From: Paenibacillus phytohabitans
GTDB lineage: Bacteria; Bacillota; Bacilli; Paenibacillales; Paenibacillaceae
DNA: 64,000 bases
Reading direction: 5' to 3'
Assembly (NCBI RefSeq): GCF_013141775.1
Contig: NZ_WHOB01000035.1
Coordinates: 29,079-93,078, forward strand
This document shows positions 1 through 9,458 of this stretch, piece by piece. The notes under the pieces were generated by a model that had not been told where the DNA came from, made no database searches, and saw only the letters and a program-made list of their open reading frames with translations. Positions within the stretch are counted from its first letter, which is position 1, and each line of letters opens with the position of its first letter. Both the position numbers and the translations under genes were made by a program.

Positions 1-126
1 GCTGCCAAAGTTCTGCTGCTGCCCAGGGTGTTTCCACCTGATTGACATTGCAGCAGCAACTATTGCTGTATTTTCTGCAGGATCCCCGCGGGATTGCGCA
101 TCCCGGTATGAGATGCCCGCTCAAGC

Positions 127-436
127 TTTAACTGTAAAATGTACAACTAAAACGATCTTTTTCTGCGCAGAAGGAGTTTTAATTGCACTCTATACACTTA
201 TAAAATGCTCCTATGCCATAAAAGCGCACTATTCTCTAATTTAATTGTACAGAATACAGTTATCCCTGCTCATCCGGCTTTTCGCCGTATTTTAACTGCA
301 CGAAATACAATTATCTGCAATAGATTTTGCATTAGCGTACGATAAAATCAGTTCTGTTGTATTTTATACAATTGATCTCCAGATATCTGCTCAAAATTAC
401 CCATTCTACAGAATTCTACTGTACAAAGTGCAATAG
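127..436. repeat. Family B palindrome array, six units
   Basis: This gene-free stretch at the left edge holds six imperfect palindromes of the form TTTAATTGTA-n5-TACAATTAAA. They lie at about 127-152, 177-204, 240-263, 290-314, 351-375 and 413-436. Measured from the TGYA of each left arm (133, 184, 246, 297, 358, 420) the steps are 51, 62, 51, 61 and 62 bp. Only the palindromic units are clearly conserved. A second group with the same consensus and step pattern lies at 25662-25848. Nothing is recognised in bases 1-126 apart from a weak 8-bp inverted repeat near 13-54. Confidence 0.8.
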
Positions 437-519
437 ACATAGTTTCAGGTCAGACCCCAACCTATGATTTTCAAGGTCTTCACGAGTCTGATGACTAATA
501 TTCTTAAGTTAAGCCTGTA

Positions 520-1383
520 CTAAACAGATTCTTTTTCCGGGCCGAAATGTTCTGATAATATCTTCACTAAAACCTCTCTGTAAGCATCTAAATCATATGA
601 TGAGTTGTTCACTTTTGTCTTAGCCATATTTACGCCGTTAAAGATCCATTCTTCCAGTCCCCTTCTTGCCTTAAGCACCTTCAGAGTTCCTTCCAAACCG
701 ATGTAACCCTGTTTTTTGCCAAACCCTTGTTTGGTGTAATAGTCAATAAACCCGTCTGACCATTCCCGGGGTCTTTCTTCAACAGCCTTGCCGAAGGAGT
801 AATCAAGATCGTTCTGGTCAACGTATATCAGAAGCGGATTCAGCGTTTCTACAATGGCTGCCAGTTCAATAACATAACTTGTGACGTCTTCCTTGGCGGC
901 ATCAAGTTTGATCATTCCCATGGTTACAGGATTCTGTATGAAGCAACAATCGAAAATATAAAGGTCAGCGCCATTTAAGGCACTCTCCGCAAACTGCTTC
1001 CATTTTGCCGTAATCAGTTCCCTGTTTCGGTCTAGCGGCAATTCATACACATCATGCTTCACCAAAGTATCCAGCATTTCATTTGGAATACTTGAACCGT
1101 GTTCATTGATTAGTTTCCGGTATTCCACGAAATAACTATTTCCTTGATTCCATGTATATGGGCTTAATAAATCCCTAAACTCCTCATAGGCGCTCAATAG
1201 ATCATCGTATTCAACTTCATCTAGACAAGCGACTCCGTCATAATCAGCAGGATGATCCAAATTTCCTTCAAGGAATAGACTGGCCTTAAGATTTCTCTCC
1301 GTAAGAATTTCATGTACCAGCTGAGCCGTGGTTGATTTCCCGGAGCCCGGTAAGCCCTCGATTAAGATCAATTTAGTTTGCAT
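520..1383 (-). CDS. P-loop kinase-like protein
   Basis: 287 residues. The N terminus has a clear Walker A motif, IEGLPGSGKST (about residues 8-18), typical of small nucleotide or metabolite kinases. An FDCCFIQNP segment in mid-protein could be the Walker B or lid region. I do not recognise the substrate. The start is supported by GGAGGA nine bases upstream of the ATG. It is the last gene of a minus-strand group whose two upstream neighbours are damaged, and the terminator at 1453-1480 separates it from them, so it probably has its own promoter. Confidence 0.8.
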   Translation of the reverse strand: MQTKLILIEGLPGSGKSTTAQLVHEILTERNLKASLFLEGNLDHPADYDGVACLDEVEYDDLLSAYEEFRDLLSPYTWNQGNSYFVEYRKLINEHGSSIPNEMLDTLVKHDVYELPLDRNRELITAKWKQFAESALNGADLYIFDCCFIQNPVTMGMIKLDAAKEDVTSYVIELAAIVETLNPLLIYVDQNDLDYSFGKAVEERPREWSDGFIDYYTKQGFGKKQGYIGLEGTLKVLKARRGLEEWIFNGVNMAKTKVNNSSYDLDAYREVLVKILSEHFGPEKESV

Positions 1384-1452
1384 ATAGTAGTTCCTCCATT
1401 CATTTTTAGGAGGATAGGCAGGTAAGCATCAAGGGAGATGCGTTTTTCCCGT

Positions 1453-1480
1453 AAAAAAAAGCGGATACCCAGGTATCCGC
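1453..1480 (-). terminator. Rho-independent terminator of the damaged phosphatase gene
   Basis: On the minus strand GCGGATACC and GGTATCCGC form a nine-base stem with a two-base loop, followed by eight T. It lies where a full-length phosphatase gene (about 180 codons from 2047) would end, so it marks the original 3' end of that gene. Confidence 0.85.
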
Positions 1481-1705
1481 AGAAGTGGCTTTATGACACA
1501 CCTTATCCTGCATACCCTGTAAGATTAAAAAAAGACATGCCTAATACAATAGTACGTTCACTATTACAGGCATTCTTTAGACTTGTTAATCTTTACAGAG
1601 TCATCCACATGATACGGTTTATGCTCCTTTATAGGCATCTCATTCCTGATATTAACACCGGATACCACCAATTACAATTGCGTAGTTTCTATTACAGCCT
1701 GCGTT

Positions 1706-2047
1706 TTATCCATGATTAGCATCATAATCGTTCCCCAGCTCTGCAAGCCGCTCCAGGGAATCATATTCGAAGGTTAAGTCAGGCTGCCATTCCCTTAAAT
1801 CCAATTCAACCTTTATGTCTAAACCGAGTTCCTTGGATAAAATAGCGGCCGTTTGAAGGGCTCTCGTGTATGGAGAAGAAATAATGACTTCCGCTTCTTT
1901 CAGCCGCTCATCCTTTGCTGTCCGATATACCTGGTTCACTCCCGCTTCCGTAAGAGGCACCAGATCCCGGCCATGGCCCTTTAATTTGTACTGCTCATTG
2001 ATGTTCCACTCGGGTTCGCCATGGCGAATGAGATAAAACTGTGTCAT
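1706..2047 (-). pseudogene. Truncated histidine phosphatase (phosphoglycerate mutase-like)
   Basis: The frame starts MTQFYLIRHGEPEWN with the catalytic RHG motif, then continues with SPYTRALQTA and LDLREWQPD as in the histidine phosphatase superfamily. It stops after 113 residues, whereas relatives run about 180-200 and have a second catalytic His in the C-terminal half. Downstream DNA to the terminator at 1453-1480 is short of stop-free sequence, but one frame gives NRNYAIVIGGIRC, which resembles the usual second-His strand (IVVxHGxxIR) with the His lost. I read this as a gene that has lost and scrambled its C-terminal half. A functional short protein is unlikely. Confidence 0.6.
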
Positions 2048-2202
2048 AGAAATCCCCCTGCCTCTTTTTGGTACTAAATCTATTCGCTCCTCCTACTACA
2101 CAATCCTACCCAGTCGAATTTCGTAATGGAAGCCTGCCACGCTCTTCATATCGCATCTGCTGAAGTAGTAGATCGTCATGAACACAGCAAAAAGCCGAAG
2201 CT

Positions 2203-2790
2203 TCACTGCCCCCATGGGACAACCGTAAGCTCCGGCCATTTCGACTTCCATTTCCGTGTCTTATTCAAGTAGACGTCCTCGCTGATTAACGCCTTGTTTG
2301 GCCTCAGGATTAAATGAAACAGATCGTGCAGACCGAACGGTGCGTATACCTGCCACTCCCCCTCGCTGCTGAGTCTCGCCCCCAGCGAAGTAACCGTTGT
2401 CGGCCAGCTGTTAATTGCATCTTCCAGGGAAGCGTAGGGTGCCAGCTCTACACCGAACTTATCACGGTACCACAGATGAACCCGGGCCTGGTTCTTGAGA
2501 TCAACCGGAATAGAAATACCTGCAAACAGCTCACGTCCGTTGGCGATCATCCGGTCCTCCGCAGCATAGCTCAAATGATGCCCATCGTAGTAGATTATAT
2601 CAATATCACCAATTCCGTAATCCGGTTCCCGCCCGGTAAGCTCGTTCCACACCGACTGAACCAGACACCCTGCTCCAATATATTAAGGAAAAGGCGCCAG
2701 CCCTTGAGCACGCTTGAAAATATCCATCAGCAGCGCACTGCGGGAGAACAGCTCCGTCAGACGATTGTGAAGGATCTCCCCCTCATCCAT
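2203..2790 (-). pseudogene. Nucleotidyltransferase family gene broken by one in-frame stop
   Basis: The downstream part (2203-2652) encodes an NTP-transferase-like domain of the DUF925 type, with GIGDIDIIYYD as the probable metal-binding Asp motif and a C-terminal LNKTRKWKSKWPELTVV. The reading frame continues upstream through YIGAGCLVQSVWNELTG, a conserved start of the fold, then meets TAA at 2683-2685. Before it come 35 more sensible codons (MDEGEILHNRLTELF...) back to an ATG at 2788-2790. That ATG overlaps the stop of the upstream acetyltransferase by eight bases. The whole frame is therefore a normal about 195-codon gene with a single nonsense codon. A shorter product from GTG 2652 would lack the first strand of the fold. 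Confidence 0.75.
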
Positions 2791-3316
2791 GGGCAGCCGG
2801 AGCCACGGGCTCAGTAGCCAGCACATATTGTAAAATCAGCTGCGTTCCCTTGCTCCCGCTGCGCCGCAGCCCGTAATCCTGAAACCCTGCGCGGGCGTAC
2901 AGCTGTCCGGCAGGAATGTTGCGCTCATTAACGGCCAGCACAATCTGCTCTGCTTCCGGGTAATGGCGGCGGACGAAATCAGGCAGCAGGGCCATCGCTG
3001 CTTTGGCGAAGCCTTGTCCCTGGCAGGCATAATCCATCAGAAAGGCGCGCAGAAGCACTGCGCCGGAGTAGTCTTGGAAGAAGTCTGCGATATCTTCGCC
3101 TGTATGAAGAACGAAGAAGCCTACCGCCCGGTCTCCCTGGGCAATGACGACTCCCATTTTGCCGGCATCCGTGCAGGCATCCTGCAGCGTCTGCTCCGGC
3201 AGTCCGGTAAATTCCGCCTGCTCCGGAGGAAGCTGAAAGCTCAGCAACTGGTCCTTGAATGTCTCCTCATGCTTCTCTTCATACCTGAACAATGTAATGC
3301 GCTGACCCAGCCTCAT
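2783..3316 (-). CDS. GNAT family N-acetyltransferase
   Basis: 177 residues from an ATG at 3316 preceded by GGGAGGG; the longer frame to 3433 runs into repeat DNA and has no better start. The acetyl-CoA loop is YACQGQGFAKAAMALL, and the C-terminal strand has LAVNERNIPAGQLYARAGF, the usual GNAT motif B region. The substrate cannot be told. Its stop overlaps the ATG of the broken nucleotidyltransferase gene (ATGGATGA), so the two were probably translated together. Confidence 0.85.
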   Translation of the reverse strand: MRLGQRITLFRYEEKHEETFKDQLLSFQLPPEQAEFTGLPEQTLQDACTDAGKMGVVIAQGDRAVGFFVLHTGEDIADFFQDYSGAVLLRAFLMDYACQGQGFAKAAMALLPDFVRRHYPEAEQIVLAVNERNIPAGQLYARAGFQDYGLRRSGSKGTQLILQYVLATEPVAPAAHG

Positions 3317-3380
3317 CCTTACATCCCTCCCCCAAACAGCATCTTTCCCATGAGCCAAACTTAAGCTGTTTACTATTACT

Positions 3381-3570
3381 TTTCTTGAAATGCTGCCCAA
3401 AATACAACATTTCCCTGATAATACTGGCCTCAACCCAGAATTGTTGTATAGAATGCAGCATTTCTCCTCTTCCAGAGCACTTACGGGGAAAATTCTTGTA
3501 TTTCATACAACAATCCGCCTGAACACCCTGGTATTTAGCATTCCGAGTTGCAAAACGTACAACATTTATG
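3381..3570 (+). repeat. Family A dispersed element, copy 1
   Basis: About 190 bp with four palindromic units (about 3388-3412, 3439-3463, 3490-3514, 3545-3568), consensus TTGTTGTA-n5-TRCAACATTT. Right-arm positions 3403, 3454, 3506 and 3558 give steps of 51, 52 and 52 bp. Spacers are also conserved with copy 2 at 13262-13450, including the string TTCTTGTATTTCATACAACA and the end GTACAACATTTAT. A 100-codon frame across it is a product of the repeat and not a gene. It lies between the acetyltransferase and radical SAM genes. Confidence 0.85.
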
Positions 3571-3717
3571 CCGATACAAGCGCGAACTTAAAAAGTTTAA
3601 TTCTGCCAGCAACCAATCTGGGAATCAGTATGAGGAGTCGGGCAATTCCGGCTTGTCCCATAGCCGAAGCGATTGATCAGTTACTTGTTTGATTGGGTTG
3701 TAGTCCCCAGTGCGGGT

Positions 3718-3767
3718 TATATAGCCGCAAGTCCATGCTGATTCAGCAGCTGGATTCCGGCTATATA
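3718..3767. repeat. Hairpin across the radical SAM stop codon
   Basis: TATATAGCCG (3718-3727) and CGGCTATATA (3758-3767) are perfect inverted arms, with further pairing of TCCA/TGGA and GCTG/CAGC inside. The radical SAM stop codon sits in the right arm. There is no T run on either strand, so it is not a standard terminator. It may protect the 3' end of the transcript. Confidence 0.6.
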
Positions 3768-5779
3768 GGCAGCGTGTAATACTGCGCCCGCTGGCTCTCG
3801 TCCTGCTGATAGAGCACGATCAGCAGCGTACTGCCATCGCTTGAACCGGGATGCGCATCAGCCACAGCCGGGGCTGCCCCCTCGGCCACAGCTACCGCCG
3901 CATTCTCTGCCGCTTCTGCTACGGCCGTACTGCCCGCCCCTTTATCCGCATGGCTGCCTGCTATGTCCGTTGCAGCTCCCGCCCGTTTATCCGCGAGGCC
4001 ACCTGCTGTTTCGGTTGCAGCTCCCGCTCCCGGCTTGCTATCCGCGCTGTCCGCTGAACTCTCAAGCGTGCCAGCGTTCTCGCCTTCAGCACCAGCCACA
4101 CCATCAAAACGCAGCCCGCTGATCGAATCCAGCACCGGCTCCAGCCGGAACGGAAGCACATCCAGCACGATGTACTTCTGCAGCTCACGCTCACTTAAGC
4201 CCGCTTCTGCCAGCTTGGCCGAAATCAGCTCCGGCTGCCCGGCAATCTGCTTCAGGTATTTCGCCCACTCTGACTTATCCAGAACATCCTCCCACCAGAT
4301 TTTGCGCGGCTTGTACTTGTGGCCGAGGAAATAATCCAGCTTCATCAGTCCGGTGATGATGTCCATGGACGCAGTCCCCCGGTCCGTGAGGAAATTATGC
4401 AGCCGGGTGAACAGATCCTCGAGCTGATGTCCGATCTTCTGCCAGCCCCGCGCTTCCCAGTAGTCGCCGAATTCCTGGAAGAAATCGAATGGTGACGGGA
4501 AGACATGGCGGATCAGATACTTGACCGAATGAGCCAGGCGCTGGCTATTCCAGTACTTCTCCAGCACATCCTCCAGCCGCTTCAGCCGGATAATGTCCGA
4601 GAACGGCATGACATGGCTGCTGAGAATTTCGTACGGCGCATGCTCCATGTACGTATAGTCGTATTTGGCTGCCTGGGCGCGCAGTCCGGTGCCGCGGAGC
4701 ATTTTGAGGAAACCCAGCTGCAGCTCCTCCGGCTCCATGGCGAATACATCATTGAAGGTCTTGCGGAAGGTCGAATAATCCTCCATCGGCAGTCCGGCAA
4801 TCAAATCGAGATGCTGGTCGATATTGCCGCTGGCCTTGATCTTCATTACCGTGCGGGACAGCTTCGTGAAGTTCTGGCGGCGTTTGACCAATTCATTGGT
4901 CTCGTCATTGGTCGACTGCACACCGATCTCGAAGCGGAAAACTCCGGGCGGCGCATTCTGGGCGAGGAAATCCAGCACCTCCGGACGCATAATATCCGCT
5001 GTAATCTCGAATTGGAACACACAGCCCTGGTGATTGTCGATCAGGAACTGGAACATCTCCATCGCGTAATTGCGGTTGATATTAAAGGTGCGGTCGAGGA
5101 ATTTGATCACCTTGGCCCCGCCTTCAATCAGATAGAGCAGATCGGATTTCACCCGTTCAATATCGTAGTAACGCACGCCTACCTCGATGCTGGACAGGCA
5201 GAACTGGCAGTTGAAGGGACAACCCCGGCTCGTCTCAAAATACACAATACGCTTACTGAGCTCCGGCAGATCATCCGCGAACCGGTGTGGCGTCGGCAGG
5301 GTATTAAGGTCGCTTTTGGGACGCGGCGGGTTGACAATCAGTTCCTCCCCCTTGCGGTAGGCAGCGCCGTATACGAAATGATACTTGTGCTCATCCCGGA
5401 TCTCCTGCAGCAGATGATGGAAGGTCTCCTCCCCGTCCCCGTTGACTACGAAGTCGATTCCGGCTTCCCGTTTCATCCAGTACAGCGGCTCATAAGACAC
5501 CTCCGGCCCGCCAAGTACGATCTTCACCTCCGGCATCACCTGCTTGAGGATCGCGACCAGCTTGACCGTTTCTTCGATGTTCCAGATATAACAGGAGAAG
5601 CCGATCACATCCGGCTGCTTCTGGAAAAGGTCCGACACGATATTCATCAAGGGATCTTTGATGGTGTATTCCGCCAAAAGGATATCTTCGAATTCATGCT
5701 CGCTGTACGCCTTCAGAAGCCGGATCGCCAGTGACGTATGAATATATTTGGCATTTAATGTGGCCAGGATGATTCTCAT
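3761..5779 (-). CDS. B12-binding radical SAM protein (DUF4080 type)
   Basis: 672 residues. Residues about 1-130 form a cobalamin-binding-like Rossmann domain (MRIILATLNAKYIHTSLA, IGFSCYIWN, LGGPEV). The radical SAM cluster motif is SRGCPFNCQFC, a CxxxCxxC, near residue 185. The C-terminal half matches the DUF4080 extension. The reaction is unknown. Near the C terminus, roughly residues 562-648, lies an Ala/Gly/Asp/Glu-rich stretch with repeated AGAATETAGGLADK-like units, after which the conserved-looking tail LLIVLYQQDES resumes. The ATG has AGAAGG nine bases upstream and follows the recQ stop by 15 bases, so recQ and this gene form an operon. Confidence 0.88.
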   Translation of the reverse strand: MRIILATLNAKYIHTSLAIRLLKAYSEHEFEDILLAEYTIKDPLMNIVSDLFQKQPDVIGFSCYIWNIEETVKLVAILKQVMPEVKIVLGGPEVSYEPLYWMKREAGIDFVVNGDGEETFHHLLQEIRDEHKYHFVYGAAYRKGEELIVNPPRPKSDLNTLPTPHRFADDLPELSKRIVYFETSRGCPFNCQFCLSSIEVGVRYYDIERVKSDLLYLIEGGAKVIKFLDRTFNINRNYAMEMFQFLIDNHQGCVFQFEITADIMRPEVLDFLAQNAPPGVFRFEIGVQSTNDETNELVKRRQNFTKLSRTVMKIKASGNIDQHLDLIAGLPMEDYSTFRKTFNDVFAMEPEELQLGFLKMLRGTGLRAQAAKYDYTYMEHAPYEILSSHVMPFSDIIRLKRLEDVLEKYWNSQRLAHSVKYLIRHVFPSPFDFFQEFGDYWEARGWQKIGHQLEDLFTRLHNFLTDRGTASMDIITGLMKLDYFLGHKYKPRKIWWEDVLDKSEWAKYLKQIAGQPELISAKLAEAGLSERELQKYIVLDVLPFRLEPVLDSISGLRFDGVAGAEGENAGTLESSADSADSKPGAGAATETAGGLADKRAGAATDIAGSHADKGAGSTAVAEAAENAAVAVAEGAAPAVADAHPGSSDGSTLLIVLYQQDESQRAQYYTLPI

Positions 5780-5794
5780 GCCTTATAACCTTCT

Positions 5795-7621
5795 TTACAT
5801 TTCATTTTGAAAAAACTCCAGGAATGCCTTGCCGTATTTGCGGTACTTCACTTCGCCGACACCCTTCACCCTCAGCATCTCCGCTTCCGTCTGCGGGCAA
5901 ACCACGCTCATCTCGCGCAGCGTCGCATCATTGAAGATGATGTAGGATGGCACATGCTCGCGCCCCGCCAGCTCGCGGCGGATCAGGCGCAGCTGCTCGA
6001 AGACCGTCTCGTTGACGGCCGACGGCGAATGGTCGCGCGTACGGCTGCGGTCCCGCGTGCCGGAGGTGACAAGCGTGCGGGCCACGCGCTGGTGAACCTC
6101 ACGCTGGCCGCGCAGCACCTCGGCAGCCAGCGGCTGCAGGCGCACGACCGGATACTGGCCTTCGGACAAGGCCAGATAACCCTCCGAGATCAGCACATTG
6201 ATGCTCTCGGTAATCTCCTTCTCGCTGCGCCCGGACATCGCCCCGTGGGTCGGCAGCTTCTCGAAGCCGTACTGCAGCACCTTCTGGTTGCGTGAGCCCT
6301 TCAGCACTGAGGATACCAGCGCCACACCGTAGCGTTCACGCATGCGGTGGATGCAGGAGAAGATCTTCTGCGCATCCACCGTCATGTCTACCAGCTGCCG
6401 TTCATCGGTGCAGGAGCTGCAGATGCCGCACGGATCGTCGTCATGATTCTCGCCGAAATAATCCAGCTGTGCACTGCGCAGACAGCGGGTGGTGTAGCAG
6501 TAATCAATCATCTGCTGCAGCTTGCGGTATTCGTTGGCTTTGCGCTCTGTGTCCTGCGGATTCTGCTCAATCAGGAACTTCTGCGTCATGATATCCTGCG
6601 CGCTGAAGAGCAGAATACAGTCACTCGGCTCCCCGTCGCGGCCGGCACGTCCGGCCTCCTGGACATACGCCTCCATATTCTTCGGCATATTATAGTGGAT
6701 GACATAACGGACATTGGACTTGTCGATCCCCATCCCAAAAGCATTCGTGGCAACCATGACGCGGATATCGTCATACAGGAACCCTTCCTGGTTCTCGGCC
6801 CGATCCTGGTCGCTCATCCCGGCATGATAGCGGCCCGCGGCGACTCCCGCCGCCTGCAGCCGCTGATAGAGATCATCCACCTCTTTGCGGGTGGCGGCAT
6901 AGACGATACCCGGCTGATGCGAATGCTGCGCCGTGTAGTCCAGTACGAATTCACGCTTATTCTCTCCGCGCAGCACTTGCATGGCCAGATTATCACGGCC
7001 AAGTCCGGTCATGAAGACGCCCGGATCGCGCAGACGCAGCAGCCGGACCATATCCTCCATAACCTCAGGTGTAGCGGTAGCGGTAAAAGCGGCCAGAATC
7101 GGCCGCTGCGGCAGCTCCTCTACAAACGGCGACACCGCCAGATAGCTGGTACGGAAATCATGGCCCCACTGCGATACGCAGTGCGCCTCATCGACAGCCA
7201 CGCAGGAGATGGACAGCCCTGCCATCTCCAGGCGGAACCAGTCCAGCTCCAGACGTTCCGGCGCCACATAGAGCAGCTTCAGCTCGCCCCGGCGGGCAGC
7301 GCGGATCCTGTCATTCACTTCCTTGCCGCTTAAGGTGCTGTTGATATAGGCAGCCGGAATCCCGGCGGTAGTAAGGGCGTCCACCTGATCCTTCATCAGC
7401 GAGATCAGCGGGGATACAACAAGTGTAAGTCCCGGCAGCAGCAGTGCCGGAACCTGATAGCAGATCGATTTACCGCCTCCGGTAGGCAGGATGCCCAGCG
7501 TATCGCGGCCTTCGAGCAGATTGTTCACAATTTTCTTCTGGCCTTCCCGGAAATCCGGATACCCGTAATATTTTTGCAGTTCAGCCTGCGCTTGCTCCAT
7601 TAGTGATCCTTGCATCTTCAT
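5795..7621 (-). CDS. recQ: ATP-dependent DNA helicase RecQ
   Basis: 608 residues, usual for the family. GILPTGGGKSICYQ is Walker A, VDEAHCVSQWGHDFR is the DEAH box with the RecQ aromatic loop, and GRAGRDG is helicase motif VI. A zinc-binding domain follows (CYTTRCLRSAQLDYFGE ... CGICSSC), then a winged helix and a C-terminal HRDC domain (LRVKGVGEVKYRKYGKAFLE). It unwinds DNA 3'-5' in recombination and fork repair. Three possible starts (7621, 7615, 7600) lie close together. AAGGAG eleven bases before 7621 and AAGGAT before 7600 leave the choice open. Confidence 0.97.
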   Translation of the reverse strand: MKMQGSLMEQAQAELQKYYGYPDFREGQKKIVNNLLEGRDTLGILPTGGGKSICYQVPALLLPGLTLVVSPLISLMKDQVDALTTAGIPAAYINSTLSGKEVNDRIRAARRGELKLLYVAPERLELDWFRLEMAGLSISCVAVDEAHCVSQWGHDFRTSYLAVSPFVEELPQRPILAAFTATATPEVMEDMVRLLRLRDPGVFMTGLGRDNLAMQVLRGENKREFVLDYTAQHSHQPGIVYAATRKEVDDLYQRLQAAGVAAGRYHAGMSDQDRAENQEGFLYDDIRVMVATNAFGMGIDKSNVRYVIHYNMPKNMEAYVQEAGRAGRDGEPSDCILLFSAQDIMTQKFLIEQNPQDTERKANEYRKLQQMIDYCYTTRCLRSAQLDYFGENHDDDPCGICSSCTDERQLVDMTVDAQKIFSCIHRMRERYGVALVSSVLKGSRNQKVLQYGFEKLPTHGAMSGRSEKEITESINVLISEGYLALSEGQYPVVRLQPLAAEVLRGQREVHQRVARTLVTSGTRDRSRTRDHSPSAVNETVFEQLRLIRRELAGREHVPSYIIFNDATLREMSVVCPQTEAEMLRVKGVGEVKYRKYGKAFLEFFQNEM

Positions 7622-7808
7622 ATCTCTTCTGACTCCTTAAGACTTTCTACCTTTAGTTTACCGGGCAACAGGGTACTTAGGCAACCGCTTGAAGCAGATA
7701 TCCTAGCACTCCTTTTGGGCCTGTTACATAAAATTTACATAAAAATCACGCGATCAAGCAACACTTTATAGAAATACATTCGAATTGTACTGCTGAGGAG
7801 GCCGCCAT

Positions 7809-9458
7809 TTGCAAGCCTGGAAAGATAAATATACCGCTTATGTGCATAAGCAGCAGCAAGCTTCTCCTCCGGAGCCTGACAAAAGTCCGCTTACAGGAAA
7901 TCTGCAGGCTGATTTACAAGCGCTTCAGGCACGGCTCGGCGACAACGGCGACCTCGTAGTCCGCGACTTCCAGCTCTTCGGAGCCCACCAGGCCGTAATG
8001 CTCTTCTTTTCTTCACTGGTTAATACAGAGCAGGTGCGCGAGCATGTCCTTAAACCTTTAATGGCCGGGCCCACCGGGCATAAGGAAATTCCGGAGCATA
8101 TGGCCGGTATGATCCATTATATCTGGAGCACAGCCGTCCAGGTAACTCAGGGAACAACCACTACAGACATTTCCGTGCTGCCGGACGCTGCCGTGAAGGG
8201 TGAGCTGATTCTGTTGATAGAGGGAGTGCCCGAAGCCCTTGTGCTCGATATGCGCCAGATTGATATGCGCGGCGTGGAGCAGCCGCAGACCGAGCAGGTC
8301 ATCCGCGGACCCCGTGAAGGGTACGTAGAGAAGCTGGAGAACAACCTGTCCCTGCTGCGCTACCGGCTTCAGAGCACAGATTTCCGGATTGAAATCAGCC
8401 CGATCGGAACCCGTACCCAGTCGAGGGTGGCTTTATGCTATATCGAGAGCATTGCCGACAGCGGGCTCGTTGCTGAAGCGATGCGCAGAATCTCAATGAT
8501 TGATACCGACGGCATTCTTGATGCCGGATACATTGAGCAGTTCATTGAAGACCAGCCGCTGTCTCCGTTCCCGCAGGTACAATGCACAGAGCGGCCCGAC
8601 AAGACGGTTGCCGCTCTGCTGGAAGGGCGGGTTGCCATGCTTGTCGACGGTTCCCCCTTTGCTGTAATCGTCCCTGCTCTGTTCAACCAGTTCTTTCAGA
8701 CGGTAGATGATTACACAGAGCGTTTCATTATGGGCAGCCTGATCCGCATAATCCGTCTCATCGCGCTGTCTTTCTCACTTTTTTTCCCGGCGTTATATGT
8801 TTCTGTGATCTCGTTTAATCCCGAATTAATGCCAACGGAATTCGCTGTGGCTATCTCGGGCGGAAGAGCAGGTGTGCCGTTTCCTGCCGTTCTGGAGGTA
8901 CTGATCATGGAGGTCTCCATGGAGGTGCTGCGTGAAGCTACTATCCGTCTGCCGCAGATGATCGGCGGCGCCTTATCCATCGTGGGCGTTCTCGTGATTG
9001 GACAGGCAGCAGTAGGTGCCGGACTCGCCAGTCCGATTACCGTGGTGATTGTGGCGCTGACGACCATCGGTTCTTTTGCCACTCCAGCCTATAATGCTGC
9101 TATTGCCTTGCGGATGCTAAGATTTCCGCTGATTATACTGGCCGGAATGTTCGGTCTCTACGGTGTGATGATCGGTACGATTCTCATTCTGAACCATCTG
9201 CTGTTCCTGGAATCCTTCGGCGTCCCGTATATGTCCCCTTTCATACCCGGCAAATGGCGTGACCTGAAGGATACGCTGGTACGTGTGCCGCTGTGGTGGA
9301 TGCGCCGCCGTCCGAGCTTCCTGCATGCCCAGAATAATGACAGGCTGTCCCGCAATGTTCCCGCAGTACATGTAGATCAGATCCTCAGGCAGGAAGGTGA
9401 ACCCAGTGAACAATCTCCGGCAGATCACAACGCTGCGCGCAGCCGCCGTCATCAGTAG
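7809..9458 (+). CDS. Spore germination receptor subunit A (GerA/GerKA type)
   Basis: 549 residues. A hydrophilic N-terminal half is followed by membrane segments in the C-terminal half (IRIIRLIALSFSLFFPALYVS and later), the GerA family plan. The motif EVLREATIRLPQMIGGALSIVG is typical of the family. The protein would form the A subunit of a nutrient germinant receptor in the inner spore membrane. The start is TTG 7809, with GAGGAGG seven bases upstream. I could not make out a convincing sigma-G promoter. It is the first gene of a gerABC-ordered operon. Confidence 0.93.
   Translation: MQAWKDKYTAYVHKQQQASPPEPDKSPLTGNLQADLQALQARLGDNGDLVVRDFQLFGAHQAVMLFFSSLVNTEQVREHVLKPLMAGPTGHKEIPEHMAGMIHYIWSTAVQVTQGTTTTDISVLPDAAVKGELILLIEGVPEALVLDMRQIDMRGVEQPQTEQVIRGPREGYVEKLENNLSLLRYRLQSTDFRIEISPIGTRTQSRVALCYIESIADSGLVAEAMRRISMIDTDGILDAGYIEQFIEDQPLSPFPQVQCTERPDKTVAALLEGRVAMLVDGSPFAVIVPALFNQFFQTVDDYTERFIMGSLIRIIRLIALSFSLFFPALYVSVISFNPELMPTEFAVAISGGRAGVPFPAVLEVLIMEVSMEVLREATIRLPQMIGGALSIVGVLVIGQAAVGAGLASPITVVIVALTTIGSFATPAYNAAIALRMLRFPLIILAGMFGLYGVMIGTILILNHLLFLESFGVPYMSPFIPGKWRDLKDTLVRVPLWWMRRRPSFLHAQNNDRLSRNVPAVHVDQILRQEGEPSEQSPADHNAARSRRHQ

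Noticed and set aside
127..436. CRISPR array, suggested by regular unit-spacer structure
   Set aside because: Units are palindromic, diverged and appear in both orientations; spacers are conserved between copies in family A; there are no cas genes.
1438..1719. 93-codon plus-strand frame
   Set aside because: It reads through the minus-strand terminator and the degenerate phosphatase end.
3390..3692. 100-codon plus-strand frame
   Set aside because: It is a translation of the family A element; the similar frame at 13323-13523 has the same origin.
4505..5734. 409-codon frame opposite the radical SAM gene
   Set aside because: Antisense shadow of a GC-rich conserved gene.
6347..7333. 328-codon frame opposite recQ
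   Set aside because: Antisense shadow; no recognisable fold and no start signal.
7700..7808. Sigma-G promoter for the germination operon
   Set aside because: CACTTTA could be a -10 but no -35 lies at the right distance.
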